A DNA stretch of 64,000 nt from positions 27,501-91,500 of the forward strand of contig JAMFTG010000652.1 of NCBI GenBank assembly GCA_023974075.1, given 5' to 3'. Source of the stretch: Chaenocephalus aceratus (taxonomy: Eukaryota; Chordata; Actinopteri; Perciformes; Channichthyidae). Of this stretch, positions 11,029 through 25,164 are shown piece after piece (position 1 is the stretch's first letter; every line of letters begins with the position of its first letter). Under the pieces are notes generated by a model. The model saw only the letters and a program-made list of their open reading frames with translations, did not search any database and was not told the origin of the DNA. The position numbers were made by a program, and so were the translations under genes.

Positions 11029-11595
11029 CTTTCTGGCAGTGGTTGGAGTTCCAGCAGCGGTAGTTGTAGTTGTTGTTGAACATGGTCTTGCTGCACTGAG
11101 GGCTGTTCTCCATGATGCCCGGACAAACATCGCTGCACTCCTTCGACTGTTTGTTCCCGGCGATGTAATTGTTGAACTCGGCGTCCAGAATAAGAGACCA
11201 ATCGACAGAGTCCAGGTAGCAGAGCTCGGGGTTTTTCTCGATCCGAATGGCGCCTCTCGTGATGTTCCTCAGGTTGAGAAGCCCGATGTCCTTCAGACTG
11301 GTCATCTCGAAGATCACCAGGGCGTAGTTGTAGAATAAGCTTCGCCCACGGATGACGGCGAGGTTCGGAAACAACGTGCTGAGGCTGTCGAGGCCGGAGA
11401 CGCGGAACAGCAGCAGGTAGTCGGTGACCATGGTGAGCTTTGGGAAGCTGAGCGAGCGGAAGAACTCCTGGTTGATGTTGTTGTTGTTTTTGTCGCCGAT
11501 GAGCAAGATCTGCAGGTATCCTTCCACCACCGTGCAGTTCTCCAGACGCCTGAACTCACTGATGTCGTTCCCGATGTCGATGCTGGGGCCGCAGA
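11029..11595 (-). CDS. igf1r: Insulin-like growth factor 1 receptor, exon 2 (L1 domain and start of cysteine-rich region)
   Basis: Receptor tyrosine kinase of the insulin/IGF family; this exon encodes extracellular ligand-binding sequence. The minus-strand frame reads [11 protein letters not shown] at its start (first base from exon 1), then [51 protein letters not shown], and ends with cysteine-rich sequence [10 protein letters not shown]. These blocks follow the L1 domain of IGF1R more closely than that of the insulin receptor. Two N-glycosylation sequons (NCT, NIT) are visible. The acceptor is a pyrimidine tract ending CTGCAG (11596-11601) and the donor is GTAAGAGG (11021-11028). The exon is 567 nt and starts and ends in phase 1, as expected for this family's exon 2. 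Compared with human IGF1R as I recall it, the loop before FPKL is about seven residues longer and contains four Asn in a row plus another shortly after. An hAT element lies 54 bp past the donor. Exon 3 is not in the window. The a/b paralogue cannot be decided here. Confidence 0.95.
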
Positions 11596-11667
11596 CTGCA
11601 GGAAGGGAAGACAGAGAGAAGATGAGGAGGGCGAATTTTAGGATAGTTTCTGGATTCATCGAGTATT

Positions 11668-11885
11668 TGTTCAGATTAGATTCCTTTATTGTCGCTACAC
11701 AGAGTACAGCGAAAATCCAAGCATTCCCAGACCGTATAAGTATAATTTGACAATAAAAGCTAAAAACTTTGAATATATAATATATAAAGTGACTATAAAT
11801 TGGACCTATGATACATTGAACAGTACACTCACAAAACAATACAACATTACCATAAGAATACAAGAACGATACGGTCAAGGCAGTT
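11668..11885. mobile_element. Probable retroposon-like insertion in igf1r intron 1
   Basis: GATTCCTTTATTGTCGCTAC then ACAGAGTACAGCGAAAATCC resembles the tail of a dispersed fish retroposon. The paralogous segment at 12717-12755 lacks this stretch, which is consistent with an insertion between GTATTTGTT and the AGTTTGAAAA that follows. Confidence 0.4.
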
Positions 11886-11936
11886 TAGTTTGAAAAATGT
11901 CAAAAAGAACAGTTTGAAAAGTCCACGAAAGTCAAG

Positions 11937-12532
11937 AGGCGCTTTCACACCAAGTACTTTTCCCAGGAATAGTTTCCGGAACTTTTATTTCCTGGAACTA
12001 TCTAGTAAATCGCATTCACACCGGAAAAAGTCCCTGGGGGTGGATTAGGTAAATGAAGCCGCTGACGTCACTTCTTCTTCTTCTGCTTTGGGTTTACTGG
12101 CAGGGCGCAAACCACTTCACGGCGTATACTGCCGCCCGAAGTCCCCGGAGTTGGGGACTGGCTTCAGTAGAAGCTGCTGGGAGTCCCAGCAGCTTCTACT
12201 GAAGCCTTCCGAGTAAATCGCCAGAACGCCGACACCTCCTCATCTCCACCGCTCCCATGTTTTCTTTTGTGTTGCCATAAGTTAGTCTCTCTGCGTTGGT
12301 GCGCGGGGCTAATGCTAATGCTAATAATGCTAATGCGAGCAAATAAAATGGCGGATTCACAAAAACTTTTCAGAGTTCTACGGGGCGTGGTTTGCAATTT
12401 GCCCAGCCAATCAGAAAAGGTGAAAAGGTTTGCAAAATAAAGTTCTAGTTCCAGATCTTTTTGGTGTGAACGCAAAATCCCAGGAAATATCGGAACTATT
12501 CCTGGGAAAAGTACTCCGGTGTGAAAGCGCCT
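11937..12532. mobile_element. Harbinger-like MITE inserted in a duplicated intron segment
   Basis: The ends are AGGCGCTTTCACACC and the perfect inverse GGTGTGAAAGCGCCT, flanked by AAG on both sides (11934-11936, 12533-12535). It shares sequence in inverted orientation with 3924-5309, including the DEEVSA relic and the AAACCACGCCCCGT region. The middle contains a 47-bp palindrome. Confidence 0.8.
12160..12206. repeat. Near-perfect 47-bp palindrome inside the MITE
   Basis: Two 23-bp arms (GGCTTCAGTAGAAGCTGCTG... and its exact inverse) are separated by a single G at 12183. A related unduplicated string (GCAGCAGCTTCTAC) is at 4319-4332, so one arm appears to be an inverted duplication of transposon sequence. 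Confidence 0.9.
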
Positions 12533-12900
12533 AAGGATGACGTCTTTGGTTTTGTCCAAAAAAACCAACTCCTTGATAGAAGGAGAATTTGCAATGACGT
12601 TAAAAACCATGATAAAGATATCCCTTAAATAGTGTGGCCGCAGACTGCAGGAAGGGAAGAGAACGAGAAGACGAAGGGCTCTGAGGGCGAATTATAAGAT
12701 GATTTCTGGATTCATTGTTCAGGATGAACAATGAATATTTGTTTCTTTAAACTGTTTGAAAAGTCCGGTAAAGTCTTTGGTTTTGTCCAAAAAAAACTAT
12801 TCAGTTTAATAAAGGGCTCCTTGATATGAGGAGAATGTGTGATGACGTTGGTAAACACCATGATAAGGATATCGATTAGAAAGTTATTCAAGTGCACTTA
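12533..12900 (-). repeat. Duplicated intron 1/exon 2 boundary of igf1r (decoy splice acceptor)
   Basis: On the minus strand, 12636-12720 repeats the true exon 2 acceptor region at 11587-11662: GATTTCTGGATTCAT-type sequence, then GGGCGAAT, a CTTCCCTTCCTGCAG acceptor (12645-12659) and the first nine exon bases TCTGCGGCC (12636-12644). Sequence at 12755-12880 (GTCTTTGGTTTTGTCC, CTCCTTGATA, CATGATAAGGATATC) repeats 12541-12622. If spliced from exon 1, the decoy would read I-C-G-H-T-I then a TAA stop. Confidence 0.8.
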
Positions 12901-15629
<2,729 letters not shown>

Positions 15630-15822
15630 TCTGTAGCAGTGTGTGCATGATGTACTGAATTTAAACACATACATCAGAAGTGAAATTAGTGCTTTGTGAT
15701 CAAAGGACCGAACACAAAGCACTGCAGTCTTCCCTTTGAAGAGGACAAATTGTAAAAGCATATATTTATGTTAATTTTCACATTTACTGAAACTCTATTC
15801 AGACAAAGAAAAACTTTGATCT
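15630..15822. repeat. Local duplication, copy C, in igf1r intron 1
   Basis: This is collinear with 9815-10020: GTAGCAGTGTGTGCATGATG, CATCAGAAGTGAAATTAG, ACCGAACACAAAGCACTG, TCTTCCCTTTGAAGAGGAC and ACTCTATTCAGACAAAGAAA. It lies on the opposite side of exon 2 from copies A and B. Confidence 0.75.
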
Positions 15823-15920
15823 GAAAACACCTGAAAGCCAAATGTAAAAACAGACTGATAGTGAACCAGCATCAGGACACGTGTTGGGTAAAAAACACTC
15901 GTGTGCTCTAAAGTCTAAAC

Positions 15921-16483
15921 CAGTGGTTCTCAACTGGTCTGGCCTCAGGACCCAAAGGTCTGAACCACTCACATTTATTTCACCAAAAATAGTGCAGTGG
16001 CTCAGTCCGTAGGGGCTTGGACTGGGAGCCGTAGGGTCGCCGGTTCAAGTCCCCGACCAGACCTACATATGGAGTGTGGACTGCTACTTGGAGAGGTCCC
16101 AGTTCACCTCCTGCCCTGCCGTGGTGCCCTTGAGCAAGGCACCGGACAATCCCCTTCCCCCCTCACTCCCATTGGTCCCCGGGCGCTGTACAATAGCTGC
16201 CCACTGCTCCTAGTAGTAAATGTAGTAAATGTAGTCTGCAGTGAGAGTTCCCAAAGAAATGTTGTTGCCATGACAATAAAGATATATTCTATTCTATGGG
16301 AACAAAACCACAACATTGTTAGTGCCATGCAAGGCAGAGTATATCCCTTCACAGAACTAAAGTATGCTTTTTAAATGATGGTCATCAAGTTTCTAGAATC
16401 AAAATGGAACTGTAAATAAAGGCATATTTGTCTTGTATTAAATAAAAAGGCAGACTCGCACATCCACTCGTTGAGAACCACTG
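15921..16483. mobile_element. hAT-like non-autonomous element split by a SINE
   Basis: The ends are CAGTGGTTCTCAACTGGTCT and, inverted, TTGAGAACCACTG (16471-16483). A SINE at about 15994-16297 sits inside. The flanks (GTCTAAAC; GCTCAAAC beginning in the last base) are similar but not identical, so the 8-bp duplication is only suggested. Confidence 0.65.
15994..16297 (+). mobile_element. tRNA-derived SINE
   Basis: The 5' part has polymerase III promoter boxes: an A-box-like TGGCTCAGTCCGTAGGGG (about 15999-16016) and a B box GGTTCAAGTCC (16042-16052). The middle carries GTGCCCTTGAGCAAGGCACC, common in fish SINEs and LINE tails. The 3' end is CAATAAAGATATATTCTATT. It is non-coding and would depend on a LINE for movement. 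Confidence 0.85.
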
Positions 16484-17195
16484 CTCAAACAAGCCGGCGC
16501 CCGGAGCAGCTCAGAAACATGGAGGCCATTACCTCTCCGTGAGGAGGCTCATACTCCAGACGCTTGGAGTCATGGAAACTCTCACCCAGCTGCTAACAGG
16601 TTATCACACTCCTGCTGCAACGCTATAAACTTTTACTGCATCAGTGTGACACAGTGTGGGAAAACAAGCAGGAGTAGCACAACACCATCCTGACAACAGC
16701 CGAGCATCTCCGAGAGGGCTGTGCGTCTTCACTGGTCTCACGGTTCGATATCCCGATGCATCACGGTTCATACCAATGCGTTGCATGCTCAATTTTCTAT
16801 ATTACACACATGGCTTCTTTTTCATCAATGCATACATACATATGAACTCTCTTTTTATTATTTAGAAAGTGCTTCAGAAATCAATAACATAAATGTCTTG
16901 ACATTAATTTATAAATATTTTAAAACCAAAATAAATCAATTGCATATCTCTAGCATCCCTATATCTGTGTGTGAAGTTGTTCCATCCTCAAAAACCAAAA
17001 ACTATGCTTCTTCAGTCTTCTGCAGTCTAGCTGCAGCTTCTAGCCACGGCCTTCTGTTTAAAGAAGGACACTGAATGTCCTGAATGAGGCATCACACACA
17101 GGACTTGAGTCTGAACACAGCAGACACCAGGAGTATTTACAACAGCATATACAAACTAAAATAGGGCATGTGGGTGCACACTTACATTCTCTGTC
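16484..17195. other. Unassigned intronic sequence
   Basis: At 16735-16795 GATATCCCGATGCATCACGG resembles the interior of an hAT element, but no clean end is visible. I recognise no exon. Confidence 0.3.
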
Positions 17196-17787
17196 TTACG
17201 GCCCGTCTACACTACAGGCATCAACACATCTTGAAGCTGGGCGTGTCTGAGGCTTGGCGATTTCTCGCGCCCAAGGCGACCAACAACCAGTCAGGAATCT
17301 CCCGCCCCCGGCATACAAAGCCATAGCAATGTTAAAACGAAGTAAACTGGATATAAAATCCCCAAACAGGCGAAAACCTACCAGTTTCCCCCACTGTCTC
17401 TGCCACCTCCCTCCATGCCTGGGTCCTCCGGTTTGTATCCCGTTAATAGTTCTGGTCGTAAAGAACCGGGTGATTTGCTACCGTAATTTCTCGTTTGGAA
17501 TATGAGGAAATGAATGGTCTGGCTCTCCCAGCTTGCACGCGGTTTGATTGGCTAGCGCTTGTACTGTCAGATTTGACGGGATTTGATTGGCTGATGCCAG
17601 CTTCGAAAGCATCGGGAGCATCAAAAGTTGAACATTGCTCAACTTTTGATGCTCGCGATGCTTGCAAAGCCATGCTCCGCTCAATGCAGTTCGGCGAAGA
17701 TTCAAAATCTTCTACGTCATCCCGTTCAAGTGAATGGGCGAAGCGGTGAAAGCATTTTTCGATGCCTGTAGTGTAGACGTGGCGTAA
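17196..17787. mobile_element. MITE with 25-bp terminal inverted repeats and an internal palindrome
   Basis: TTACGGCCCGTCTACACTAC at the left is the inverse, with few mismatches, of GTAGTGTAGACGTGGCGTAA at the right. The interior has duplicated TTTGATTGGCT motifs and an inverted repeat at 17609-17661. No target duplication could be fixed, so the superfamily stays open. Confidence 0.75.
17609..17661. repeat. Palindrome inside the MITE (23-bp arms, 7-bp loop)
   Basis: GCATCGGGAGCATCAAAAGT(TGA) pairs with (TCA)ACTTTTGATGCTCGCGATGC with one mismatch around the loop ACATTGC. Confidence 0.85.
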
Positions 17788-19994
17788 CTGTTACATAAAT
17801 CCAATGAATGTATGAGACTAAGTTAGCTTCATCATATCTCAGTGATTAAGTGAATAATAAAGTTTCTATCGGGTCATTATCAGCCTGTCACTCATTATTT
17901 TCAGGGAGGGGGCGGGGCTTAGAGGAACGGAGAGGAGACGGTGATCGCGGAAGCTTTCCTCCTGCCTTCACAAACTTTACACACGTATATATCGTCTGAA
18001 AATAGCAAGAGGACATTCATACTCTGCAATCCAAGACTTGATTAAATCCACCAAAAACCTGACATGATTGTAACGCGAGTATTTTTGAAAAACATAAATC
18101 CCTGTGTCTCTGAGCCGCAGCGACACGGAGTGATTCAGAGCGGGTCATTCTGCCGTGGGTCCTGGACTGGTGTTCTTGTGTTGGTGGATAAAGCAGACTG
18201 CTCCGTGTTTGGTGTCGATGTGCCGTTGTCACGTTCCCTGATCTCTGCGTCACCGACCGATTTGATATTAAAGTGACAGAAAAAAAACGTTATAGTAAAG
18301 CTGCGGCCGTAAAATCAGGAAGCAACGTTACTACGCTATAATCGATTATGTTCTCTCACTGCATCGACGCAGAATCGTCCACGTCCACATCGTAGAAACG
18401 ATTAATTTCAACACCCCTATGACCCGAGCTTTATGGCTCCACATCAACACTCCACATTAGGGCTGCACGATATATCGTGTCGTGACGATAATCGCGTTAT
18501 GCGCATGGACGTGCAATTCTTTAGGACGTGCGATATTAAGTAGGCAAATGAACTCAAACACGTCATGTTACAATTCTTTTGCTGCTTGCTACAAAAGGAA
18601 AACTCGCGCGGCTCTCATGTCAGGGATACTTGAGTGAGTGACAGCAAACCACCAATCACAACCACTCTTGATCAGATCACAGCAGGATAAGCGGGCTAGC
18701 TCAGCTTGTTGCTCTGACAACTTGAGAAGTCCGTGACTAAAATCCTTCATCCGGTTAAAAACTGTTGAAAAAATACCAATTATTGTATAGCATTAAAGTT
18801 CAAGAAAGGATGGTTTGCGGGCAAAGAAAACGGTATTTTCTTCAATTCATGGATACATTGGTGACTACCCGATCCGCATTGCGCATGTGCGAGATATATG
18901 TCCGTCATATATGACAACTACATACGGCAACTCAAATAGGACACAGTGGCGTTTGGCAAAGCCGAAAAAGAAAACTAAAAAAAACGACAATATTAATCTG
19001 AACGAGAGATGAGTTATTGTTATTACAACGTAACTTCACTATTATTTAACAACTCCTTTTATTGGGTCCTTGTATTGGGTTAAGTACATTGTCAGAATAA
19101 GTGAGAAATGAATTTAACTTCTGACAGCGATCATACTGAAGACATATTTACTGTGAATGTATGCACAAATGTATGGCATTAATTAGGGATGTCCCGATCA
19201 CCTTTTTTTGCTCCCGATCCGATTCCGATCATTTGATTTTGACAATCTGCCGATACCGATTTTTCCCGATCCGATCTTTATGCAATGCATTAAGAGAAAA
19301 CAAAGGTAACAGATAACGGCTGGTCATCCAACGCGAGGAGTTCAGCTATCTTGGCTGTTATTCTGTTGGCCTTTTCACTGTTCTGGGGCAGTTTCTCTTT
19401 CCTTTTGAAAGTCTCTGAAAGTGTCGGTTAGGGTTAGGGTTTTGTTTTGTAACATTAAATTAAAAAAAATATTTTATATTTCCTCTTACATTCAGAATAG
19501 ACAGACTGCAAAAAACTGACTATAAATGCAAATCTGTAAAACCAGTAAAACTCTCAATGCAGAATATTATAGCACAGTATTGATGCTAATGCTAAGATCT
19601 GTTGTTCCCCATTACATACATATGGTATTTATCACAAACCACACTTCTCCTGATGTGGAATAATGTTTAATTTCCAAAAGAACTCCCTGAACCTTTCATC
19701 CGGTAATGGAAATGATTCCCAGACCTCTCAACGTGGGATTCATCTCATAAATCCATCACTGATTCATATTCTCAAAGATAGCGTTATTAGATCATTATAT
19801 TCAAGTGTGTGATGTTTTGCTATGTTGCAAATCGTCAACATCTGGTGTTTCCAAATGTCTGATATTGATTAAGAACATGATATCTAAAAAATTGGGATCG
19901 TTCTTTTAGTCGTGAACAGCAGATGTTGAGTCAGATGCACAAAAAGATAATCTCCACATATTAACACCACTTTATGATTTCTGAAGTAAAAAGA
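17788..19994. other. Intronic sequence with two hAT termini
   Basis: TAGGGCTGCACGATATATCG starts at 18458 and TAGGGATGTCCCGATCACC at 19184, the latter followed by repeated CCGATCCGAT strings. Both are typical hAT ends, but no right-hand partners are recognised, so the copies are truncated or rearranged. I see no coding exon. Confidence 0.45.
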
Positions 19995-21588
19995 TAATGT
20001 TGGGCTATAAAGGAACTACAGCAGTCACATGACTTCACGTCACCACCGCTAAGCTAAAGGTGGCTAATGTTGGGCTGTAAAGGAACTACAGCACGGTCAC
20101 ATGACTTCACGTCACCACCGCTAAGCTAAAGGCGGCTAATGTTGGGCTATAAAGGAACTACAGCACGGTCACATGACTTCACGTCACCACCGCTAAGCTA
20201 AAGGTGGCTAATGATGGGCTATAAAGGACCTACAGCACGGTCACATGACTTCAGGTCACCACCGCTAAGCTAAAGGCGGCTAATGATGGGCTATAAAGGA
20301 CCTACAGCACGGTCACATGACTTCACGTCACCACCGCTAAGCTAAAGGTGGCTAATGATGGGCTATAAAGGAACTACAGCACGGTCACCTGACTTCACGC
20401 CACCACCGCTAAGCTAAAGGCGGCTAATGATGGGCTATAAAGGAACTACAGCACGGTCACATGACTTCACGTCACCACCGCTAAGCTAAAGGTCGCTAAT
20501 GATGGGCTATAAAGGAACTACAGCACGGTCACATGACTTCACGCCACCACCGCTAAGCTAAATGTGGCTAATGATGGGCTATAAAGGAACTACAGCACGG
20601 TCACATGACTTCACGTCACCACCGCTAAGCTAAAGGTGGCTAATGTTGGGCTATAAAGGAACTACAGCACGGTCACATGACTTCACGTCACCACCGCTAA
20701 GCTAAAGGTGGCTAATGTTGGGCTATAAAGGAACTACAGCACGGTCACATGACTTCACGTCACCACCGCTAAGCTAAAGGCGGCTAATGATGGGCTATAA
20801 AGGAACTACAGCACGGTCACATGACTTCACGTCACCACCGCTAAGCTAAAGGTCGCTAATGATGGGCTATAAAGGAACTACAGCACGGTCACATGACTTC
20901 ACGCCACCACCGCTAAGCTAAATGTGGCTAATGATGGGCTATAAAGGAACTACAGCACGGTCACATGACTTCACGTCACCACCGCTAAGCTAACGGTGGC
21001 TAATGTTGGGCTATAAAGGAACTACAGCACGGTCACATGACTTCACGTCTCCACCGCTAAGCTAAAGGAGGCTAATGTTGGGCTATAAAGGAACTACAGC
21101 ACGGTCACATGACTTCACGTCACCACAGCTAAGCTAAAGGTGGCTAATGATGGGCTATAAAGGAACTACAGCACGGTCACATGACTTCACGTCACCACAG
21201 CTAAGCTAAAGGTGGCTAATGTTGGGCTATAAAGGAACTACAGCACGGTCACATGACTTCACGTCTCCACCGCTAAGCTAAAGGAGGCTAATGTTGGGCT
21301 ATAAAGGAACTACAGCACGGTCACCTGACTTCACGTTACCACCGCTAAGCTAAAGGTGGCTAATGTTGGGCTGTAAAGGAACTACAGCACGGTCACATGA
21401 CTTCACGTCACCACCGCTAAGCTAAAGGTGGCTAATGTTGGGCTATAAAGGAACTACAGCACGGTCACATGACTTCACGTCACCACCGCTAAGCTAAAGG
21501 CGGCTAATGATGGGCTATAAAGGAACTACAGCACGGTCACATGACTTCACGTCACCACCGCTAAGCTAAAGGTGGCTAATGTTGGGCT
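19995..21588 (+). repeat. 72-bp minisatellite, array 2 (about 22 units, inverted relative to array 1)
   Basis: Each unit carries TATAAAGGAACTACAGCACG, GTCACATGACTTCACGTCAC, CACCGCTAAGCTAAAGG and TGGCTAATGTTGGGC. Variants include ATGTTGG/ATGATGG, GGTGG/GGCGG/GGTCG and an occasional CACAGC. Neighbouring units share variants in blocks (for example GGTCGC then AATGTGG at both 20491-20570 and 20851-20930), a sign of multi-unit duplication. The array lies in igf1r intron 1. Confidence 0.96.
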
Positions 21589-22322
21589 TGCTGACGTTTA
21601 GCCGTCTCATTTAGACACTTGTTAGCAACCAACTTTTTTATTCCACTTCACCAATGGGGTATTTACTGATGCTCTTCAACCGACAGGCATCTAACCAAAA
21701 ATATGTTCTTAAAAAACACTGACGTCGAGACAAGGGACCTCGAAGTGGTAAAATGTCGACTTAGTTTATGACTCATTCCTGTGGAGGTATATCATTGGAC
21801 TAGACTGTAGATGTTTGCCTTGTGGTTGAATGATGGGAGGACTGTGGTATTCTTCAACATATTTCCAAGGTCAACGTATCCCCAGGTCTGTTTAGTAAAG
21901 CAGAATAAATACTGGGAGTATTATTAAAAATGGAAGCCTTTAGGAAAGAACATCGACACACAAAGTAATGAGTGGAAATGGACAGTCGAGGTTATGTTCT
22001 CTCAGGTTTACTCATCAGACAGATTCATTACATGACTTATTACTCATCAGAAATGTGTGTGAACATTTCTTTTTGAGGAACTTAAATGGTCAGCTTTTCA
22101 TACCTTGAGAGAGGAAATGTGTTTCTGTCACGGTGACAGAATATCTAAGGTGAAGAAAGCTGAGCTCAGCTGTGGTAAAGTTCACCTCAGATGCAAATGT
22201 TCCTTTACCCGCATCGACTGTATGTAATGGGTATTAAGATTCCTGATGTCACAGCAATCTGTAAGCACAGCTCAGAGAAAGGGAAGCAGAATCTCTTTGT
22301 GATCTTTAAGGACAATATTTAA
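21589..22322. repeat. Intronic segment duplicated at 31780-32260
   Basis: CCAAGGTCAACGTATCCCCA, AAGCAGAATAAATACTGGG, AGTATTATTAAAAATGGAAG and CACAAAGTAATGA at 21865-21975 recur in order at 31828-31880 and 32197-32245. About 310 bp of extra sequence lies in the second copy. The two copies bracket the block of 57-bp and 37-bp arrays. Confidence 0.65.
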
Positions 22323-22425
22323 AGAGGACCTATTGTGCTTTTGGGGGTTTTCCCTTTTCATGAAGTGTGTTATATAGGTACTAGTGCATGTAAATAGTCC
22401 ACAGAGGCTAATATCCCTGTTCCCT
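22323..22425 (+). mobile_element. Interspersed repeat flanking the inverted 57-bp array
   Basis: AGAGGACCTATTGTGCTTTT, GAAGTGTGTTATATAGG, GTGCATGTAAATAGTCC and AATATCCCTGTTCCCT match the element at 7214-7320. The 57-bp array begins right after it, which places the array inside or at the breakpoint of this element. Confidence 0.55.
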
Positions 22426-24606
22426 AGCAGGAGAGGACTCTTTAAAGTAGAGACACTACATACTGATATACACCTGAACATCAGCAGGAGAGGACTCTTT
22501 AAAGTAGAGACACTACACACTGATATACACCTGAACATCAGCAGGAGAGGACTCTTTAAAGTAGAGACACTACATACTGATATACACCTGAACATCAGCA
22601 GGAGAGGACTCTTTAAAGTAGGGACACTACACACTGATATACACCTGAACATCAGCAGGAGAGGACTCTTTAAAGTAGAGACACTACATACTGATATACA
22701 CCTGAACATCAGCAGGAGAGGACTCTTTAAAGTAGGGACACTACACACTGATATACACCTGAACATCAGCAGGAGAGGACTCTTTAAAGTAGAGACACTA
22801 CATACTGATATACACCTGAACATCAGCAAGAGAGGACTCTTTAAAGTAGAGACACTACATACTGATATACACCTGAACATCAGCAGGAGAGGACTCTTTA
22901 AAGTAGAGACACTACATACTGATATACACCTGAACATCAGCAGGAGAGGACTCTTTAAAGTAGAGACACTACATACTGATATACACCTGAACATCAGCAG
23001 GAGAGGACTCTTTAAAGTAGGGACACTACACACTGATATACACCTGAACATCAGCAGGAGAGGACTCTTTAAAGTAGAGACACTACATACTGATATACAC
23101 CTGAACATCAGCAAGAGAGGACTCTTTAAAGTAGAGACACTACATACTGATATACACCTGAACATCAGCAGGAGAGGACTCTTTAAAGTAGAGACACTAC
23201 ATACTGATATACACCTGAACATCAGCAGGAGAGGACTCTTTAAAGTAGAGACACTACATACTGATATACACCTGAACATCAGCAGGAGAGGACTCTTAAA
23301 GTAGAGACACATATACACCTACATCGATTATACCACCTGATACCTACATCAGCAGGAGAGGACTCTTTAAAGTAGAGACACTACATACTGATATACACCT
23401 GAACATCAGCAGGAGAGGACTCTTTAAAGTAGAGACACTACATACTGATATACACCTGAACATCAGCAGGAGAGGACTCTTTAAAGTAGGGACACTACAT
23501 ACTGATATACACCTGAACATCAGCAGGAGAGGACTCTTTAAAGTAGGGACACTACATACTGAAATACACCTGAACATCAGCAGGAGAGGACTCTTTAAAG
23601 TAGAGACACTACATACTGATATACACCTGAACTCAGCAGGAGAGGACTCTTTAAAGTAGAGACACTACATACTGATATACACCTGAACATCAGCAGGAGA
23701 GGACTCTTTAAAGTAGGGACACTACATACTGATATACACCTGAACATCAGCGGGAGAGGACTCTTTAAAGTAGAGACACTACATACTGATATACACCTGA
23801 ACATCAGCAGGAGAGGACTCTTTAAAGTAGAGACACCACATACTGATATACACCTGAACATCAGCAGGAGAGGACTCTTTAAAGTAGAGACACTACATAC
23901 TGATATACACCTGAACATCAGCAGGAGAGGACTCTTTAAAGTAGAGACACTACATACTGATATACACCTGAACATCAGCAGGAGAGGACTCTTTAAAGTA
24001 GGGACACTACATACTGATATACACCTGAACATCAGCAGGAGAGGACTCTTTAAAGTAGAGACACTACATACTGATATACACCTGAACATCAGCAGGAGAG
24101 GACTCTTTAAAGTAGAGACACTACATACTGATATACACCTGAACATCAGCAGGAGAGGACTCTTTAAAGTAGAGACACTACATACTGATATACACCTGAA
24201 CATCAGCAGGAGAGGACTCTTTAAAGTAGAGACACTACATACTGATATACACCTGAACATCAGCAGGAGAGGACTCTTTAAAGTAGAGACACTACACACT
24301 GATATACACCTGAACATCAGCAGGAGAGGACTCTTTAAAGTAGAGACACTACACACTGATATACACCTGAACATCAGCAGGAGAGGACTCTTTAAAGTAG
24401 AGACACTACATACTGATATACACCTGAACATCAGCAGGAGAGGACTCTTTAAAGTAGAGACACTACATACTGATATACACCTGAACATCAGCAGGAGAGG
24501 ACTCTTTAAAGTAGAGACACTACACACTGATATACACCTGAACATCAGCAGGAGAGGACTCTTTAAAGTAGAGACACTACACACTGATATACACCTGAAC
24601 ATCAGC
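22426..24606 (-). repeat. 57-bp minisatellite, block 1 (inverted, about 38 units)
   Basis: On the plus strand the unit reads AGCAGGAGAGGACTCTTTAA, AGTAGAGACACTACATACTG, then ATATACACCTGAACATC. Because 57 is a multiple of 3, both strands give long open frames; these are artefacts. Variants include GGGACAC and CACACTG. One unit is disrupted at 23295-23350. Confidence 0.98.
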
Positions 24607-25164
24607 ATCTGTTCACTTTACCAACTGGTACCACCCATGATCATTTTTTACATCAACGAAACACCGACCGAAATGTGTTAGAAAGACACAGATCTCCACA
24701 CAACACAACGCTAAAAAAGATGGCCATTTCGTGCAAATTGAGTAAGCAAACTAGCGAAAACAAGTTTAATTTCGCCCTATAATTCTTTCCCCTAAAGCTC
24801 GTTTTACCACAGTGAACTCTACAGACACCAAATATAACCGAAGTACAAACTTTACTACGGCTGACCTCTGTCGAACCCTTTCCAAAGCACACTGGAGTTT
24901 GCGGCGTGTACTGTACACCCAGCTAGAAAATAATTAACTTGTTTTGCTTTTCTTTCATTTTAATTGAGGATAATTCGGTTCTCACATAAAAAAGAAGCTT
25001 TTCTACCACAACTGCTGATTCCTTCTCTGCAGAGAGCCTCTGGTGAGTGTTATGAAATGCCTTGGGAGTGATTTAAGGCAGGCAGGGTGCTGGTATGTCT
25101 TTCTCTGTAATCTACGTGTCACGCTGTCAGCAGCACATAACTGCAATCCAACACCTGCAGAAAG
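24607..25164. other. Unassigned intronic sequence
   Basis: No gene or known element is recognised between the 57-bp block and the next transposon module. Confidence 0.3.

Noticed and set aside
11596..11878. Extension of the igf1r exon 2 frame upstream to a Met
   Set aside because: The frame runs through a clear polypyrimidine-CTGCAG acceptor into intron sequence; exon 1 with the signal peptide was found at 33482-33566.
15994..16066. A functional tRNA gene
   Set aside because: A and B boxes are present, but the sequence continues into a SINE body and tail and does not fold into a complete tRNA by eye.
19426..19440. Telomere-like TTAGGGTTAGGG
   Set aside because: Only about two and a half units; chance or a tiny relic, not an interstitial telomere.
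22384..23304. 306-codon frame on the plus strand in the inverted 57-bp block, with a 348-codon frame opposite
   Set aside because: Same repeat artefact; both strands are open at once.
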